Origin: Flectonema sp. DT1601
Lineage: Eukaryota; Euglenozoa; Diplonemea; Diplonemida; Diplonemidae
Length of the DNA: 64,000 nt
Direction of reading: 5' to 3'
Assembly (NCBI GenBank): GCA_964019425.1
Contig: OZ025797.1
Span: 372,001 to 436,000, forward strand
Of this stretch, positions 51,596-63,984 are shown one piece after another. The notes under the pieces are model-generated. The model was given only the letters and a program-made list of their open reading frames with translations. It had not been told where the DNA came from and made no database searches. The translations under genes and the position numbers were made by a program. How positions within the stretch are numbered: the stretch's first letter is position 1; each line of letters starts with the position of its first letter.

Positions 51596-52585
51596 ATGAA
51601 AATGTACAATTCGGTACTCGCATTGCTGTTGCTGACTCTGGTATGTGTTAGCAAGGCTGAAGAAGAGAATAAATGTGGTACCATGCAGCAGACTAACTTA
51701 AGAAAACGAGAAATCTACTACGTAGTACCTTGTGGTGATGAAAGGTATCCAATGATGTTATCCCTCCACGGTCTTGGAGCAAAAGCACAAGTAGAAATCT
51801 CAAGATACAGCCAGCTGACGAAAGATGCACAATTTATACTAGTAGCTCCACAGGGAGTATGGGGATCTTGGAATGCCCCGGAATGCTGTGGAAAAGCAAA
51901 GAGGAAGAATCTCGACGAGAAGCGTTTTTTATCAGAAGTGATAACTCACATAACTGATTTAACAGGTCGTCATTCTGGGAAAACACTCGTTACGGGATTC
52001 TCAAATGGAGGATTCTTATCAATGGAACTTGCTAGAACTACAAAGATTGATTTAGTTGCCGCGGCATCGATGTCTGGATACAATTATGGTCACAACTTTG
52101 AGAGATCTCTTCCTGTGTTACTTCATCATTCATTAAGTGATAGTATGATATTAAGTACTGGTTGTTGTTCTGGTAGTAAATGTAATTTCGGACTTGATCA
52201 AAATCCACAGTGTATTCCAACTACAACTTGGCACAAACGTTGGGCAGGTCAAAACAAATGCAAAGTTAAAAAAGCAAAGAAAGTAGTCCACAAGCCTTCT
52301 AATGATTATCAATTTGAATGTTACTATCACCATTGTCAGAAAGCTACAGTTCTTTGTCATCACAAGTTGTCTCAGCACTTAGACTGGTCAGTTGCTTCCA
52401 AGTCTTTTCAAGTCGAAGGTCACATAATCGCGTTTTTCAAAGATGAACTGTGTAAAGCGTCCGGAGGGATGATCTTAAATGCGAATAAAAAAAAACCGAA
52501 AAGATGCAGGTGTCTTAACGGAATGAAAGGGTTATATTGTTACGTCCACCCAAATGGTCCGCGCATGAATTTTAAAAATAATTAA
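51596..52585 (+). CDS. secreted PHB-depolymerase/feruloyl-esterase-like hydrolase
   Basis: 329 residues with a signal peptide (MKMYNSVLALLLLTLVCVSKA). It is an alpha/beta-hydrolase of the esterase PHB depolymerase (CE1/LpqC-like) type: PMMLSLHGLGA, VAPQGVWGSWNAPECCG (the family W-N-CC motif), and the nucleophile elbow GFSNGG with Ser at about 136. A HHSLSD segment probably supplies the Asp and a C-terminal QHLDW segment the His. A Cys-rich tail follows. It would cleave ester bonds in polymers or feruloyl esters outside the cell or in lysosomes. I prefer this ATG to one 24 bp upstream because the acceptor AG at 51589-51590 lies between them. Confidence 0.85.
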   Translation: MKMYNSVLALLLLTLVCVSKAEEENKCGTMQQTNLRKREIYYVVPCGDERYPMMLSLHGLGAKAQVEISRYSQLTKDAQFILVAPQGVWGSWNAPECCGKAKRKNLDEKRFLSEVITHITDLTGRHSGKTLVTGFSNGGFLSMELARTTKIDLVAAASMSGYNYGHNFERSLPVLLHHSLSDSMILSTGCCSGSKCNFGLDQNPQCIPTTTWHKRWAGQNKCKVKKAKKVVHKPSNDYQFECYYHHCQKATVLCHHKLSQHLDWSVASKSFQVEGHIIAFFKDELCKASGGMILNANKKKPKRCRCLNGMKGLYCYVHPNGPRMNFKNN

Positions 52586-52951
52586 TTTTTAGAAACGTAG
52601 TCAACATGTTGACTCAAATTTATCCATTGATTCTTATCCCACGAAAAAAAAAAAAAAATAAAATAAAATAAAATATCGGTAGGAAATGAGAAAAATGGAG
52701 GAAAACAAAAAAAACAAAAAAAAAAAACCCATCATCTTTTTTTTTGGGGAATATTCTGTTAGTACTTTAAAAAGAAACAAGAAAGAGAATCACAAAATAA
52801 TTTTTTATTCTTTCCTTTTTTGTAATTCATAAGATTCTGTTGGAGACACAATTAAATACAATGAGTTTAATAGTGAAAACTGTTCTTTTAAAATAACTTT
52901 ATCATAAACAACATTCTCCCCACAGTAATATCAATATTATTATAATCAACA

Positions 52952-53677
52952 ATGCATGATCAACATCAACATGGAACTGAATTCGTATTTACCAACGAAG
53001 TAGATTCTCACGAATTTACAATAGAAAATAAAGGAGACACTCAACTAGTTTATAAATTACAAACTGGAAAAGAAGCTCAACTGGTTGGATCACCAGTTAA
53101 GGGAGGTAAGTACGAGTTTAATGGACAAGCTGTTGGAGAATGGATAATTGAATCCAAGGGAATGGGTTTTGTAAAAAGAGGATCACAGAAAAGGATAAAT
53201 ATCCACAGAAATGAAGCAAATGGAAGCTTCATATTACGAGTATTAGTAAAGGAAGTTCAGGCTTGTGATGGAGAACTCAAATCCTCTTCAAAGATATGGA
53301 AACACGGAACAGGAACAGTCGGGTCAGCTTACGATATCAAATGCTCTTATCAATCAACTGATGATGAATCGACTGTCGCTAATTTCACAAATATGAAAAG
53401 TGAAAAATGTTCTTTTGGTGTTGAATGTCCGTTCTTTAAATCACTTTGTTCATCTGATCCTCGCAAACAAGATTTAGCTCATTGTTTGACTGCATCACAT
53501 CCTCTGTCGCCTTGCTCACTTACAGAATGTGAATCATTTACTCGATTATGTAATGTCGATGCTGTTTTTAGTGACTATTGTCATATAGCAGCCTGTTCGC
53601 ATCCTAAAGTTGAAGAATGGCCAGAGGATCACGTTAGGGTTCATCAAAAGAATGTTTGTCTATTTCTAGACCTATAA
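52952..53677 (+). CDS. Cys/His-rich protein with PBZ-like fingers
   Basis: 241 residues. The N-terminal 140 residues look beta-rich and carry no named domain. The C-terminal part has two related Cys/His clusters. CSFGVEC is followed after about 15 residues by H-CLTAS-HP, and CSLTEC is followed by CH-IAACS-HP. The C-(Y/F)G-x-C start and H-x5-H-P end recall the PBZ (poly-ADP-ribose-binding) zinc finger, but the middle is longer than in PBZ. The assignment is tentative; a divergent CCCH-type zinc ribbon is the alternative. Candidate acceptor AG is at 52924-52925 after ATTCTCCCCAC. Confidence 0.6.
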   Translation: MHDQHQHGTEFVFTNEVDSHEFTIENKGDTQLVYKLQTGKEAQLVGSPVKGGKYEFNGQAVGEWIIESKGMGFVKRGSQKRINIHRNEANGSFILRVLVKEVQACDGELKSSSKIWKHGTGTVGSAYDIKCSYQSTDDESTVANFTNMKSEKCSFGVECPFFKSLCSSDPRKQDLAHCLTASHPLSPCSLTECESFTRLCNVDAVFSDYCHIAACSHPKVEEWPEDHVRVHQKNVCLFLDL

Positions 53678-54888
53678 AAACCATTCTGATGTCTGTTCTC
53701 GATTATAACAATTATTGTAAACGTGATGGCAATATGGTGCCCGCGTTTTTTTTTTTAATATCGTTCTTCCTCATCCTCGGGGGAAGGTAATGTTTTTTTT
53801 CCATTCTTTTTATTTTTTTTCCCTTCAGTTCTTATTTGGTTTTTTTCATTTTGAGTTTGCGAGTTAACTTTCGGTGTGACTCGGACAAAGAACTGTCCAG
53901 TGCACACATGCGAATTCTACTTTTTGTTGGTCCTTAGGCCTTTGATTCATTTTCAGGCGTGACATCCCTTTGAACAGCGAGCTGCGAGCTGCGAGGGAAG
54001 ATCCGTGTGTGAAACGATTGAAGGAAAGCTGCCGACTGTACCACCAACAACAGCATGATATTCTTTTTTTTTTCTTTCCCCCTTTCTCGTCCCTGTGGGC
54101 GTATTTTCGTTGCGTTAGAAGAAAAATAAAAAATAAAATCACACAATTTTTATTTGTATAGTCATCGGAAGCATACTTCTGGTACGTCACTTCTGTGTAC
54201 TAGAAACCGTTATCACTACAGTCACTTAATGAATTGATGTTATATTATCATTATTATTATTATTATTATTGGTAGAAAAAATGGAAAAGAATTTACCTTC
54301 TTGACTGACTACACAATAACCTGGATGGCTTCTGATTTTCAACAGAAAAAAAAAACAAAGAAAAAAAAAATTGAAATTTTTGTGGTGTGTACCGCGACAA
54401 TTTCATTTCTTTGTTATTTCTCATGGTAAGCTAAAGTCATGTTAATGACAGCACGCTACCGTTTTAACCTTTTTTTTTATTCGACCCCTTGGAAGAAAGA
54501 AAAGAAAACAAAAGAGAAGAAGAAAGAAAAAAAAGTTAATTTCTTCTCTGTATTATTTTTTGCATGTTGCCTTGATTGTTATTTGACTGAGACTGTACAA
54601 AGACGCACCTTTATAAGCTCGTAGTACGTGATCTCATTGTTCAAAGTAATCTAATTAGTCGAAGGTCAACAGGAGATGTTTTTGTGCTCTACTGTCCGAA
54701 ATAATCGGAGGGTTATGTTTTCATTCCTCAAGTAAAAAAAAAAAAAGAAAATCGAATATTTTTAATTAGAGAGGAGTAGATACGAATTCATCTATTCTCG
54801 CAGCTGTTAGGACATAACTGACTGGCTGGGCAACAGGGAGGGGGGTCGATTTTTTGTTTCCTTAATTATCTTAGAGATGTTTAACGGA

Positions 54889-54919
<31 letters not shown>

Positions 54920-56795
54920 GAAATTTGTTTACTGGACAGCGTACGTGTGTTGGTATAGGGTCCCATTGTTCCATTTAAGGAACCACACTATGCACATGAC
55001 AGTTTTTGTTAATTATTTTTAAATTTTAATTTTTTTCTCTTTTTTTTCTCCCTTTTTTTTTTTTTTTGCTTTTTATGCAAAAAAGGCTTTCACTGAATTT
55101 GTTGTTTATGAAATCTTCAAAAACAATAAATTCTCTCGGGATAACTGAAAGAAGGAAACAACAACAACAAATACAACAACAACCAACTAATTAGTTGAAT
55201 GTGGTCGCCATTAAGTCCATAAGAGGGAACTGGGGGTCTGGTATTCCGGTACCCTGTTGGCATCTTGCGATATGATGAAACTTCTCGTATAGAAAGTGTT
55301 CGTAAAGACTACAGTATTTTGTGTCCCTTAATAGCAGGGATGGTGTTGTTTGTTTGTAATAGAATTTATGTAATTTTTTTTTTTTTTTTTTCAGTTTCTT
55401 TTTTCTTTTTCTCTCTCTCTGCTTTCCTCGTATCACTACTATCACTGTATCTTTAACATGGTTGTTTGGGATACAGTTACGGTTGTATTTTTACAAGATC
55501 AAAATAATCATCCTCCCTCACAATTGATAATAACTCGATTCCGTACTGCACTGAATGAAAACATGGAAAAAGAGATGTTTACCTTTTTTAAAGCTGAGCG
55601 TCTCATGAATTACTAATTGTTTATATTTAGTTAACTTTTGATACAATCCAATGTATTTATATCATTATTAATATGCTTCAAGCAGGTTAACATCATCACA
55701 CCTTTCTAACTGAATTCTGGACTACGCTAGTGGCGTGCTACCGATTAGCAAAATAAGCAATCGAACTCCTTTAAGTAAACGACTAACTACTTTATGTATG
55801 TTTTGATAAGTATTTAATAGGTGAAATCTACACTCTGCAGATTGATATTTGCAGAGTGTTTACCTTTACCATCGTTGCTGTCTTTGATCCGATACTTATC
55901 ATGCATATATTTTTATCATTATAAATGTAGTTAAATAGTTAACCCTTCTACCTCCTTCCCAATATGGTTCTGATCATTTTGATTTAATTTTTTTTCTTCC
56001 CCCCTCGCCCCTATTTCAGTTTTGGTATTTTCCTTTCCTTTTGTTATGTTGTCAGTGGTCCCCGATGTACTGGATTCGACAACGTCTTCTACAAAAGAAC
56101 CTATTTCCTTTTTACGTTTTCTTTTTTCTAAACGTACTTTTTCTTTGATTAACAACTACAAATATTTTTTCAGTCAAGTATTTGATATTAATTTTGTTTT
56201 TAATACCTAAAGTTGTTACTGTTTTTACATTGTCAAAGTTTCATCCCCTATTTCAGTTTTGGTATTATTCTTTCCTTTATTATGTTGTTTTTCTACTGAA
56301 TTCCTACACAGCAGTCAAAAAAAAAAAAAAAAAAAAAAAAAAAAGCACTGGCGATGTTAAACACCAACTGTGCTTCATTGCGATTCTTTCAACAAACAAC
56401 AACAGCTACTTCGTTTTTTCTTCTTCTTTTTGGGGTGTTCATAGCATGCGAGAATTTCTGCATTTTTTTCCGTCACCCTACACTCTCCTGTTGGTACTGC
56501 TCAGCAGTATGTCTGTTGTTCGAATTCAGGGGGTGGATTACCACCTATTTCCTTCTGGCAATCCATTTCTATTATTATTATTTTTTAAATCTGCCTTGTT
56601 TCCTTTATTTTGTTCAACAGCTGACCAAAACGAGCTTTTTGAGCAAGTTGTCACTTTTTACGGGATGACTTTTGAGGTCAGTCTTGTGAGTGACAACAGC
56701 TTAATGTGGTTTGTATTTTTTGGTTGTTTTTTTTTTGTTCTTTTTTTTTGCAGTTTTGTAATGTTTCCGAACTGTTTTTTCGGCTCGTGCAAAAG

Positions 56796-56830
<35 letters not shown>

Positions 56831-58465
56831 CAGTGGTACAAAAACAAAAAGATAAACAATTTTTTTTTCCTTCTTCTTCTTTTTCTTCTTCTTAACTCGC
56901 TTCTTCACAAACATTTTTTGGACTTGATTCAAAGTGATACTTCCCCGAGGGGGTAATATAAAAAAGAAAAGATTCTCTTATCCCTGACTGGCCATTAATG
57001 TTTTCTCTCTTCTTCTCTGTTCTGATTCTTCAGAATTATTCTCCTCGTTTATTTTTTTTTCCCCGTTTTTCAATTTGGTTCTCAAGAGGTTTATTATTAT
57101 TAAATGTTCATTACGAAAGTCATAATTTAGCTTTACAAAAGGATCAAAATTGTATGTGTGCTTCTCTTTGATTTATTCGAAAAAAAGAAAGTTCCGATAA
57201 AACACCTTAATCGCTTTACTATAAATGATTCCAACTCAAAAAAAAAAAAGACATCGCTGAGAGTGGCGGACGGATTTGCGAGCAATTCCCCTGGTTTGTC
57301 TTCTCCTGGGTTGTGCTTTTTCTCGCCTTTTCCATTCTATGCCGTTCTTGCAGTATGTTTTTTTTTGTTTTTTTGTGTTGTTTTATTTTGTGTTCTGGTT
57401 TCTTCTGTTAAGAAAACTAGAATGCTCTCCTTATTCTTTTTTATTGGTCTGTGTTGATGAGGCCGACCTGAATTCGTGTCGGCCTGCTATTATTCTCCTT
57501 TAACGATTTATCCCCCCTCCACGTTTTTTTAAATTCACTAGAATATTTCTCTGTGTGATGCTCACAGATGAAGAAGAATTATCAATTTTTTCCCCCCACA
57601 ACCAACCAAATGATGATGTTATTCAACTGCGTGATTGCGACAAAGACAAAATATTAACCGTCGCAACGCAAAAAAAAAAAAAAGAAAAGAAAGAAAAGGA
57701 AAAGAGCAGAAAGAAAGTTTCTCTTATTGTTGATTAGTTGACAAGGTGCATCAATGTTTTAACGTTGGTTGGGTGAATAAAAATGAAAGTTGGGCATTCG
57801 ATCCTTTTTTTTCGTTACACAAATTTCTGAATTTTTAAGGCAAGTGTTTTTACCCCCATCTGATCTCTTCCTCCCAATTGCCAAGCGATTAATCCCCTTG
57901 AGCATTCTCTGTTGTAGTAATACGTTAGAAGAGAGGTCTCGACCCACAAGACTCCTGATGGGAAAAATTAACAAAACATTAAAAAAAATTAAATATGAAA
58001 AAAACATTATACCGACTTGAACTCGATAGCTATGTCTAATTAGCAAACCACAATCAATCAAACAAAAGGAATGAAAATTAACAACAACAACAACAACAAC
58101 AACAATAACAACAAGAGGATTCCTATCGCGTTGATTGTGACAATTGTGGTTCGATTCGACAAATGAAGGAAAAAAAAAAAATAAAAAAAAAAGGAAAAAA
58201 AGAAACAATTCTAGAATTTTCCATGAGGGAGTCCCCTTCTTTCAGAAATGAGAGGATTCGTTGGCATCACTAAAATAATAAAATTTGCGATTGTATAATT
58301 CTTTCTTAGTTTTTTTTTTTTTTAAAACAGCATCTGTCCAAACGATATGTATTATTCATTATCTTCTTTCTCTTTTCATCAAAAATATTACCTAAACGTG
58401 AGCCATTTTTTAATACGAAAGTTGCTCTTATCATTGAGTACCTTAACTCTCTGTCAGATATACTT
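53678..58465. other. 4.8-kb gene-poor region
   Basis: I see no gene. The region has many A/T homopolymers (54890-54914, 56320-56344, 56796-56825), (ATT)n near 54246-54272 and (AAC)n near 58079-58106. A copy of the dispersed repeat lies at about 55515-55660 with a further fragment to about 55930. Open frames are Phe- or Lys-rich low-complexity strings present on both strands. Confidence 0.55.
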
Positions 58466-58789
58466 ATGACGGACACTCTACCCACAGACACTGCTGATCG
58501 GCTTCGTAGATCCTGTCGTATCTTTTGGAAGGCATATGCAACAGAAGAGCGCAGACGAAAACCAGAAACTGAATTGAGTCAGTGTGGAAAAGATATGTAT
58601 GGTCTCTGTATTCATTGTGTTGGTAGAGCAATGTGTCCAGCTATTGCAGAAGACTACATTCGATGCTATAATTCTATAAAATCAATTGGTGAGTATCAAA
58701 GACTGAGAGACTGTGATCGATTCCTCACACCGCTTGAACAGTGCGCTGGAGATCAAACCCGCCACTTATATGAAAATGCAAAAAAATAA
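58466..58789 (+). CDS. twin CX9C (CHCH-type) mitochondrial protein
   Basis: 107 residues with a Cys pair C-PAIAEDYIR-C and a second pair C-DRFLTPLEQ-C. Both have exactly nine residues between the cysteines and are about 20 residues apart, the twin CX9C signature of small proteins folded by disulfide relay in the mitochondrial intermembrane space. Additional Cys upstream (CGKDMYGLCIHC) are unusual. There is no cleavable presequence, as expected for the class. The specific family (complex I, COX assembly or MICOS-related) is not clear. Acceptor AG is at 58456-58457, after TTAACTCTCTGTC. Confidence 0.75.
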   Translation: MTDTLPTDTADRLRRSCRIFWKAYATEERRRKPETELSQCGKDMYGLCIHCVGRAMCPAIAEDYIRCYNSIKSIGEYQRLRDCDRFLTPLEQCAGDQTRHLYENAKK

Positions 58790-58904
58790 CTCAAAAGGAG
58801 ATGTCGCAAATAGCGTTGACTACAATCTGATAGTGTGTTTCTAGTTAAGGTTTTTCGTATTTTAAAAAACATTTTTTTTTTTTAAAATTGTCCACCCAAC
58901 AGTA

Positions 58905-59810
58905 ATGTGTCACAACATCTCAGAGGAAGAATACTTCGAAAAGCATAGCCTCTGTGAAATAATTGATGACGTCGTCCTCGGACTACTCGGAATGGAAGAC
59001 CTAAGCGGTACGAATATAATACCAATCCTATCTGATCTTATTGGGAAAGCTGCTTGCAGAGAAGGAGGACAACAAATAGAAGCATTGCAGAGAAATATAA
59101 ATGCCGAGGGATGGCTGGGAACTTCTACTGAAGTTAACTCCGATTTTGTTAGAAATCGTATTGGTCACTACTACAATGTACTTGATGATATTGCTGAAGC
59201 TAATCGGGGAATAGTTCAGTGGAATATATATAATGGTATGTGTGTTTCTTTATGAAAGTGTGTAACTTAACTATCTCTTATTCCAACAGAGTGTGTTTGT
59301 TGCCTTCAGAACATCAGCGATACTTACGAGTTGTATGATGAGGTGCAAATGTTTTGGGAAAGTCTTCAAAAGGCAACTCAAGTAGATAGAGATATTTACG
59401 AAGTAAACGATACTCTTGAGTGTTTTAAAAATCGTTTATCAGAGATGACTCACAAGGGAAGTTCTGTTCTTATCGCAGTCGACATGACTCTTTCAGAAAT
59501 CGGATTGTTCGCTCACATTATGTTTTACTTATCTCAAAGTGATAAGGCTTCTGATTGGTTGCATTTAAAACTTTTTTCATCAGTTTTTTCTGCACCGCAA
59601 TCTGGAAGATCCTACATACCATTCTCAGAATACTTAGCGGCTTTTAGAGACCAGGAACTTCGCTGCTCGATGTTACAGGCTATTAGAGAATCGAATAACC
59701 AAAAAGAAAGAACTGAACAGATTGTTGCACATCAAGACATTGGAGACGCAGACAATATGACAGTATTGACTGCCAGAAGAAGAAGACGAGGAAACCCTTC
59801 CGGAAGGTAG
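58905..59810 (+). CDS. unrecognised helical protein (two exons)
   Basis: Exons 58905-59235 and 59290-59810 are joined across a 54-bp GT-AG intron (GTATGT ... CCAACAG), giving 283 residues. The junction codon GAG is split after its first base. Exon 1 alone would end seven codons into the intron. The product is mostly alpha-helical with many acidic residues and a basic tail (TARRRRRGNPSGR). There is no signal peptide and no catalytic motif. It is tightly packed: 116 bp after the CX9C gene and 188 bp before the next, consistent with one polycistron. Function unknown. Confidence 0.7.
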
Positions 59811-59997
59811 TCATCATCGTTATATTTTAGAAGTCACTCTTAATTGTAATCATTTACACTGTTTTCCTACCATCTTTTTTGTTAATATTGTTTGGTGGGG
59901 TAGACTTTAAAAAAAAAAAAAAAAAAGAAAAGACAGAAATATAACACCAGTCTAATTATTCTTTAATTATCTTACAGGCAGGGGAGAGCTATAAAAA

Positions 59998-62819
59998 ATG
60001 CGCTCTGCCGTCAGTATCCGTTCAAACAAGAGGGCTGATTCTTTTCGGCAACGGAGACACAAAGTAAATTTAAAATTCGGTGGTAACAATAGATACCAGT
60101 TTTGGGTAGAACCGGGTGCTGATAAGAAATGGACAACAATATATTGGGGAGAGCACATGTTTGATGAGAACATGGTAGGTCACAATACACATTGGACTGA
60201 TCCAATGCCGAGCTCCGTTCCTGGAGTAGAGGAATTCGGAATTAAAGACGACCCTGATATCGCTCCTCCAGGAGCCTACGCTGGAGTAAACAGAGAATGG
60301 AAAGGACACAAGCCATCAAAGGTAACTGGAGGATACTACGGTTCAGGCATGGCAATCAGAGACACCTGGGGTCCCGATGCTGAATATATCCCTTTTGGAT
60401 CCCAAGCAAAACCAGAAGTTTACCTCGACCGAGTTTCCGTTGATTATTTTCTAGACGAGTTTAGCGTCCCCTGCAACAAAGAAAATACGGTAATGAAATC
60501 TTGTGAGACAAAACACACAACTAATTTACGTGTTAACATTCCCCAATTTGATAATCAATTAGACACAAGTACACTACGAACACTTCATAAGCAACTATCT
60601 CAGTCAACTACTTCAGTTGATAAAAGGATTACTATGATTGGTGCTTGTCAAAATGGTAAATCTGAGTGGTGGTGTAAAGGAAGTCCTACAGCAGAATTAG
60701 CAAAGAGTCTGAGATGGTTAGTTCATCCACCACCACCTCCAACTCAGAATATGGATAGTGATCGTAGTGATCAGGTTAAGAGAATTGCTGAGATTCTAAC
60801 TACTCAACGACAGACTCCAAATCCTGATGTTGAACGTGAAGAAGTAGCAGTTCATGGATCTCTTCAAGGTAATCCTGATGACGGAGGTGAATCAGTTAGA
60901 ATTCTCCACGCAGCTAATAAACAAGCAAGATGGCTTGAAACTCAAGAACGAGCAATATCAACGTCATCAAAACTCGCAACACCAAAAGCTGTTGAAGCCG
61001 TTGCTGAGAATCTCCGATGGGGACTGAGAACAGTATCAACTCTCTCAGCTGGAGGCAGCCCAACTCTCTCTTTTGTAAACGGCAAAGCTCACAATATTGG
61101 AGCAGGCATAGCCGTCTTATGCAACTTTGCTGCACTCAGAAATGAAGCAGAACTGACTTACAGCGGAGCTGCTGCAGGCACGACACCTATCGGAGGACTC
61201 TTAAGATTGTTAACAGACCCTGCATGTGATTTAAAGTATCCAGGTCTTGCTGAGTATATTACTCTAACAGGTGATATGCTTTGCTATGGTGATGCTCGTA
61301 GACTGGGCTGGACTGCTGTATACGCCCCTACAGACATTCAGCTAAATGAAAGAATGGTCCACGACTACATGAATATGCACGGTCCAGGACAGGATAGGTA
61401 CTCAAAGCGTATTTTAGATAATTTATTATTTAATGACAACGATATAAATCCTGACCAAGATCGTTGCTCGATATCAGCAGCTAAAGCTAACTGGATTAGA
61501 GAAGCATTTGAAGGTAAAGAAAGTATGACTTCTATTATAGAGGCTCTTACTGATATGTCATTAGACTCTTCTTCTAATTCTGAAGAAGAGATTGATATTG
61601 TTAAAACCACATCTATGCCAACGGACAACACGGATGAGACTACTCACGCTGTTGGAACAGTTGTAGTAACTCGTCAACAATGGGCTACTTATGTTCTTCA
61701 GTTATTAAACACCTACTCTCCTATGGCTCTTAGCGTAACTCTCGCAATGGTTCGCAAGGCCCGCGCAGAACGCCTCTCTCTCGAAGGATGTCTCTCTTTG
61801 GAGTTCAGATGTCAGATGCGAATGGTAGCCCGCAGCGACTTCATCGTGTCGCAGGTATGATTTTATTTTTGTATTTCCCCCTCTGGTTGATTCAAGTGTT
61901 ATTGTACCTGACAAAATTGATGTAAAACAAATAAACAAACAAACAGCTCTGCAGCGGTGGTATTTCCGACAACGAATGGCCAATAGCAGCAAGTGACTGG
62001 GACGCTCAGAACAACAGACCAGCGTGGTCACCATCATCACTGTCGGAGGTATCATCTGCGGAGGTAAACAGAATTATAAACACTCCTCTTGACTGGACAG
62101 CTGATGGTACTACAGAACTAGACGTCCGCGTAGAGAGAGATGGTAGACGTGGAATCAGAAAAGCTGCTCGAGATCACGGATTAGATATTGTTCCTGGACT
62201 TGGTGAGGATCCAAAAATAAGCACACCTGAAACTGCTTACTTACCTCAAAATATAAATATATACAAAACTGCTAGACATCCACAAACTGGTTCTATTGGA
62301 AGTGAACGTTCTGACACCGTCCCAGCAGCTCAACAAGAATATAAAAAACAGGTCCTTGAAGAAGCAAGTTCTCGAATTGAAAGAGGAATGGGAAGGAAGT
62401 TTACAAATAACTCTGAAGCGATTCTTGGATTCCGAATGAGTGATTTCGGAGAGACTCCAAGAGAGAAACAAGTGAGAGAAGGGAAACTTCAATGGGATCG
62501 CCACAGAATAGTAGCAGAGCATGCCTCTAACCCAGAATCATCTAAGTTTATTAAAAGTGGTATTGATATGGGTGGAGAAGCTATTCTATCACCAGGTGGT
62601 GGTGGAAGATATCGTGATCCAACTTTACCTCGTCACACTCCAACATTCGGAGATATACCAGATCATAAAGCATCTATTTTAACACATGCTTATACTGGTC
62701 AAGGATTCCCAAAACCTGTTCGTAATTGGGACCTTGCGAATCAATTTTCTGTTAGAGAAACTGCAAAGGGAACTCCGAGTGATCAAATCGCAAGTATGAT
62801 CGTTCAGAATGATTTCTAA
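59998..62819 (+). CDS. large unrecognised protein (two exons)
   Basis: Exons 59998-61854 and 61947-62819, with a 92-bp GT-AG intron between, encode 909 residues in continuous frame (junction Q then LCSGG). The N-terminus is basic. The early part has Trp/Gly/Pro-rich segments (NNRYQFWVEPGADKKWTTIYWG, GAYAGVNREWKGHKP). A middle helical region (about 250-480) follows, then a Ser/Glu-rich linker. The C-terminus contains HAYTGQGFPKPVRNWD. No signal peptide or membrane helix is present. The style recalls structural cytoskeletal or flagellar proteins, but I do not recognise a family. The intron acceptor is preceded by A/C-rich (AAAC)n, not pyrimidines. A trans-splice acceptor AG lies at 59976-59977. 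Confidence 0.7.
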
Positions 62820-63173
62820 ACGTGTCATCATATCGCTACTTAGATGATTCGGACCACCGTGTCCTCTAACGCAGTCTTCAAACTGCTACAAAGATTTTTC
62901 TTGCTGCTGACATTTCCTTTTTTTTTTTTCCCTCTTATTATTGTTCTCTATGGTAAGGGAAAATCGATTAAAAGGAGATTGTGTGTTGAAAAAAATTGTT
63001 CTTTGTAAAAAAAAGAAAAAAGAGTGGGGAAAAAAAAAAAAATTAAAATAATTGTTATGAAACGACAACAAGTGTAGCAGCACATTTCTATTGAAAACGA
63101 ATAGAAATTCTTTATAGTATTTTTTTTTTGTATAATTTATTTTTTATTTTCTTAGAACTATCAAACCAAAACC

Positions 63174-63923
63174 ATGTCTGATTTGGATATGCTGTTTTTA
63201 GATACTCGTAAATTCCATACAGCACGCCATGGAAATCATCACACTAATTTAATAAAACCCGTCAAAGAAGGATATCATGTTAAGCGATTACAAGACAGCT
63301 TAGAATTCGAGCAGCTACTCGGATTAGACTTAATGAGTACTTCTAAACGTGAGAATAAGAAAGCTGATAAGATTCTATCATCACTACAAAGAGTTAAGTA
63401 TCCTAATTTGCAGTCGAAGCAGACCAAAATATATGAAAAGAGACGCATGGGTTGCGTAACCTACTCTCCTCTTGAGAAATCTTTAACGTCGAGTATCTTA
63501 AAACCATCTTTAGACGTACCTTTGGGAAGTCCAAAAAAAAAATTAGAAAAAGCATTAACAAATATGCGAAAAAAGAAAAATGCAAGAGATGCCTTAGCCA
63601 GTAAACTCGTAGTCAAGACATGGTCTCGCACCATCACATCTTCAGAGAAACAATCTAATAGGGATATAAATATAAGTGATGTTATTTTATCGAAGGCTCG
63701 TGCAAAGTTTAAATCACAGAGGCAGTCTGCTGTGGCTCCTGAAGTTACTGGCAACCTATTAGACTTGAATGCGTTAAAAAGAGCAATAGAAGAAGAAAAA
63801 GACCGAGTTCTTATCGAAGATGATCAGAATATTACAACTGGGAGAGCAATTGCTACGGCTGCTCTAACTCAGGAGCCGAATCCGGACTTCGTCGATGAGC
63901 ACACAACTGGTATTTATTATTGA
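63174..63923 (+). CDS. unrecognised basic protein
   Basis: 249 residues, rich in Lys and Ser. It has a basic helical middle (KKKLEKALTNMRKKKNARDALASK) and an acidic C-terminal helix (LKRAIEEEKDRVLIEDD). There is no signal peptide, zinc motif or recognised domain. The ATG follows acceptor TATTTTCTTAG (AG 63154-63155). Function unknown; a nucleolar or cytoskeletal role would fit the composition but is a guess. Confidence 0.65.
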   Translation: MSDLDMLFLDTRKFHTARHGNHHTNLIKPVKEGYHVKRLQDSLEFEQLLGLDLMSTSKRENKKADKILSSLQRVKYPNLQSKQTKIYEKRRMGCVTYSPLEKSLTSSILKPSLDVPLGSPKKKLEKALTNMRKKKNARDALASKLVVKTWSRTITSSEKQSNRDINISDVILSKARAKFKSQRQSAVAPEVTGNLLDLNALKRAIEEEKDRVLIEDDQNITTGRAIATAALTQEPNPDFVDEHTTGIYY

Positions 63924-63984
63924 AGTGATTTGGTTTATTTTGCAAAAAATAAAAAACCAAAAAAAAATCAAAACCACAACAGGA

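Noticed and set aside
55265-55456. Small frames in the 53.7-58.5 kb region
   Set aside because: They are low-complexity translations of T and A runs with no conserved features.
58140-58160. B-box-like GGTTCGATTCG
   Set aside because: No A box, acceptor stem or terminator accompanies it.
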